In this document: positions 60,766 through 64,000 of the stretch, piece by piece | Position numbering within the stretch: the first letter of the stretch is position 1 | Layout of the letters: each line of letters opens with the position of its first letter | Source: Camarhynchus parvulus | Lineage: Eukaryota; Chordata; Aves; Passeriformes; Thraupidae | Reading direction: 5' to 3' | Length of the DNA: 64,000 nucleotides | Assembly (NCBI RefSeq): GCF_901933205.1 | Contig: NC_044600.1 | Location: 4,564,501 to 4,628,500, forward strand | Position numbers and translations under genes: made by a program | The notes under the pieces: generated by a model | The model's input: the letters and a program-made list of their open reading frames with translations, nothing else | What the model was told of the DNA's origin: nothing | Databases searched by the model: none

Positions 60766-61400
60766 TGCCTGCTCCAATCCCCGGCTGATAATTACCAACA
60801 ATGGATGAAAATGTGCTTGGGATATATCATAAGAAGAAATCATATTGGAAATACTAGGCAGCCTATTATTGTAAGGCTCTTGTAAATACTGTTTCATAAG
60901 AAGAACCTATCTAAGATGATGTAAAACTTAATATTCCTATTAACAAGACGTACTGTACTATTTCCAATTCATATCAGTGAAAATGCATTTTAAATTACAA
61001 AGTACTCGTATTTTATCTGAGCCAATGTTCTGATTCATATGTCTCCTCTTTAATCCTATTTTCATTCAAAGTTTCACAATTCACATCTTTTTCCCATTTT
61101 CTGTAATACTTTCTGTGTTTTCAAAATGTAATCAAAGCTTGTTAGCTTCTACCCAACCATGTTTGGCTGAATGGGAATATTAATAATACCAGCTATTGAT
61201 GTCTTTATGTTAAAATTTGATTTATTGAGCAAGTGGCACATAATCTGTGGGGAAAATACCTAGAGATAACACCTTGAGATGATTAATTGTGTTTACAGTG
61301 CATTTCTGTAATAATTGTTTACAAGGAAATTTATGCATGAGTTGCTGCCCCAGTTCAAAAGAATAACTCATCAGATTGTCAAGCTCTCTGCTCTTGAGTA
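60766..61400. promoter_or_regulatory. candidate conserved non-coding element
   Basis: About 630 bp of AT-rich, repeat-free sequence with dense TAAT/ATTA words and no simple repeats, resembling the blocks at 2.4, 7.8 and 19.2 kb. Stops in all frames. Evidence is texture only. Confidence 0.3.
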
Positions 61401-64000
61401 TTCCAGCTAATTGCTATCTTTGCTAGTTGAGCATCATAAATCCTTCTTCCACAGAGCTGAGAGCAGAATTTTTTGGATCCTGCTTTTGCATGCAACCTTT
61501 TCATCCCTGGGAACATCAGTTTCCTCCTGCAGGAAAAGAAAAAAATCTCTAAGGGGCTGATATTGACAGAAGATTGTGACAAGCTACCCGGTGGCATCAG
61601 GTCTAACTTCTGAGAGGAGCTTAGGCAATCATGTCTTAAAATCTGTGTTGGGTGAATTTGCCAGGAATGTTACTGATAAAGAATAACACACAACAATGTA
61701 GACTGAGTCTTTAAAAACACTAAATTCCCAGTTCTGCTGCTCCCTACTCCTGTATTTCCTTCTCCTGCGCAAGTGCTGCAGGGTAGAGATGGCAGGATGG
61801 GTTGGGGAATGGTTCCTTTGCAGCCATCTGTGCTTATTACTGATCTAATAACAACTGCACAATTCTCCCTTTTGGAATTAAAGCCATCTTTATAAATTCA
61901 CAGACATAAAAATACTTTTCTTCTGCACAGCTTCATGCATTTTGAGTTTGCTTTTTTTTTTGTTCTATTTCCAATTTTGCAGTTTAATTATTTCATAACT
62001 AACTCTCCTGTAGTTGCAGGAGTGTTATCCAAGCAATGTGTTGCCAGGAAGTAGTTGATAATGTTTAATAATTCCTGATTACATTCCTGTTCCAGTCCAT
62101 GATCATGATTATACAAATGTTTCTGGTGCTGTTTTTCAGTACAAATCCTCCTTTTCAGTTTCTTTCCCCTCCTTGTTGACAGTGTGTTGGTCAGAATACA
62201 AGAGAAACCGACCTATTTGCTGGTTTAATTAAAGATGTCAGTGAAATCCTTAAGGTTTGCCTGGGAAGGAGCAGATTTACTTGCTGCTTTTATGCACACT
62301 GTGGGATTTAAACATTTTGAGAATTGCTTTGGTGATTTTTCCCAGGAGATAAAGGAATGGATTAAGTGAAGTAGTTTCTGACTATAATTGGTCTGGTTTA
62401 AACACTTAAAAATAACTTTAAGAAATAAGAAAACACAAAACAGGTTTTCAAGCAGGGATTTAACTTTTTCTTTCCCCCTTCCTCCCCCTCCCCAGCTATG
62501 TGTTTATTCCAGCTTTGGTGTCTCATTGTGAACTATCAAAGTGGGCTGGACCTGAGGTGGGATATCTGTTCTTGGAACAGCAGAGGACAGATGTCTGGAG
62601 GAGAAGAAACAAAAGGCCTAAATCTGAAGGAGCAGCAGAAGGAGAGAAAAAGGAGATGAGAGGGAGGGAAGAAGAAAAAAAAAAAGAGGCTTTCAGCCTT
62701 TGGATCAGTTATTTGCTCTTTGCAAACAAAGTGGGCTGGGAGTGCTTTAAACTTGCCGAGGGTTTGCCGGCAGAGCAGCCCCATCAAAGGCTCCACCTGT
62801 TGCTCAGGTGTTCCTGGCGCTGCTGCTGCTCCTCTGGATCAGCCAGGGATACACCTGGGGCACCATGGAAAAGCTGTTCTGTCTCCTTTTCCAGTCAAAC
62901 ACCTGGGCTCTCCCCTCTGCCTCGCTTTGTCTCAGGCAGGTGAGTGGCCAACAGCGAGGAATTGCTGCCAAATTGTTCCTGTCATGGTCGCTTGGAGAGG
63001 CAGAGGTGGAGTTGGTGTAAATCAAAATATTCACATGGCTAAACCAAGCTTAACTCTGTCCCCCCTAATGCCATCAGCTCCTACAGTACCAGCTGCACGA
63101 GTGAAGGCAATAAAACGCCCTGCTGAGCAATCAGAAAATATCAATTTAACACCTAAGCTTATGCTTGTTGTCCAGAGAAATGAGGATCGCTGCTATGCCT
63201 GTAGTAAAATCGTTCCTATCAAAACTTGGTGATATGGGAATTCTTGAGAGGAGAGTAAAAAAAGCCACCCAAGGCTTTACAAGCAGGTTTTGATCCAAAG
63301 TAGACGCAATAACACAACACATGAAGGAGATTCTGTAGGAAATATTAGACTAATCTTACAAAATATTCCAACCATGCCTATCAAGGAACATTAATAACAG
63401 TGTTATTGACAGAGTATTCATTTGAAGTCATTCTGTTGGATACAATTAACATTTAGATGAGAGACAGTTATAGGTACTCAGATGATATATATGAAAGAAA
63501 CAATGACTCATCCCTCCAGCAGCATCAGTACCAAACCTCACAGCAGGGAAACTGCATTTCTGCCAGCTTTGAAAAGCTTCTGTGGACCTTCCTGGAGAAA
63601 TCAGCTTGTTCTTCTCAGAGGGATTGCTCTGTTCTGTTTCCTTATTGGAAGAGGAAATTTCAGTGCAGTTTGCCAAGGGCCGAATGAATGCACACAGGGC
63701 AGGGGAAAGGGCTGGGATGGACAGCTCAGGTCTGGAGGATTCTGCTGTGCTCTTCTGCCAGGCTCTTCTTCTTAAAGCTGTCTATGTAATTAGCTTAATT
63801 GTTACATCACCCACAGGAACATCAGCAATTGATGAACCTCTGTGCAGCCAGGGTGAGGGCAGTGATGTAAAAACCAAGAGTGCACCATAAATCCTCTCTT
63901 GCCAGCACTCCCCAGTATCAAACCAGACTGTCAAGACCTGGGTGGAATATGAGCAGGATGCTGGAAGGACACATTCCAGCAAGGGTGTCCTGAGATTCAC
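61401..64000. other. non-coding stretch to window end
   Basis: A purine-rich patch lies at 62625-62692 (GA-rich, ending in an A run). The 147-codon frame 62500-62943 and the 170-codon frame 62720-63232 overlap in different phases; the second ends in a stretch that reads somewhat like protein (63060-63230, see findings), but no domain is recognised. No transposon is identified. Confidence 0.45.

Noticed and set aside
1..64000. CRISPR arrays, operons, insertion sequences, endogenous retroviral genes
   Set aside because: I looked for regularly spaced repeats, tightly packed genes, transposase or retroviral protein motifs and paired LTR-like repeats, and saw none; the window is vertebrate non-coding DNA.

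Overview
The window looks like non-coding nuclear DNA from a bird, most likely a neoavian or songbird. The evidence is at least eleven fragments of CR1 LINEs, the dominant avian retrotransposon. Several match the form common in passerine genomes, with the closing segment that reads like 'ggtctcttccaaccc' and ends in a TTCTATGATTCTATGA-like tail. The sequence is otherwise AT-rich with scattered short CpG-rich patches and few repeats. Recognised CR1 covers only about 2.4 kb of 64 kb. I see no mammalian SINE or L1, no bacterial-style gene packing, no tRNA or rRNA gene, no CRISPR array and no recognisable protein-coding exon. The longest open frames are CR1-derived (48.7-49.1 kb and 54.4-55.1 kb), polypurine shadows (3.2-3.6 kb) or unsupported chance frames.

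Layout: 1-9.9 kb has no recognisable transposon and holds two long AT-rich, TAAT-rich blocks (2.4-3.0 and 7.8-8.25 kb), a 250-bp polypurine tract (3.3-3.56 kb) and an octamer fused to a TCF/LEF-like site (8803). From 9.9-20.9 kb there are small CR1 remnants, an orphan CpG-rich patch with a NotI site (11.6-12.0 kb), an AGAT microsatellite (15.12 kb), a CTCF-like site (17671) and the longest conserved-looking block (19.2-20.4 kb). From 20.9-39.5 kb there is one CR1 remnant, a strong G-quadruplex motif (22999), several exact palindromes and more TAAT-rich stretches. From 39.5-58 kb CR1 is densest, with inverted repeats at 45430 and 48157 and a second CpG-rich patch at 49.75-50.07 kb. From 58-64 kb the sequence is again free of recognisable repeats.

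Interpretation (inference): this resembles an intron or gene desert beside a developmental regulator, where long transposon-poor stretches hold homeodomain, POU, PBX-MEIS and E-box sites and act as distal enhancers. The gene they would serve is not in the window and I cannot name the locus. I found nothing I can defend as a new biological system. The best leads are candidate regulatory elements, CpG patches and exact inverted repeats, all testable by alignment with other birds.
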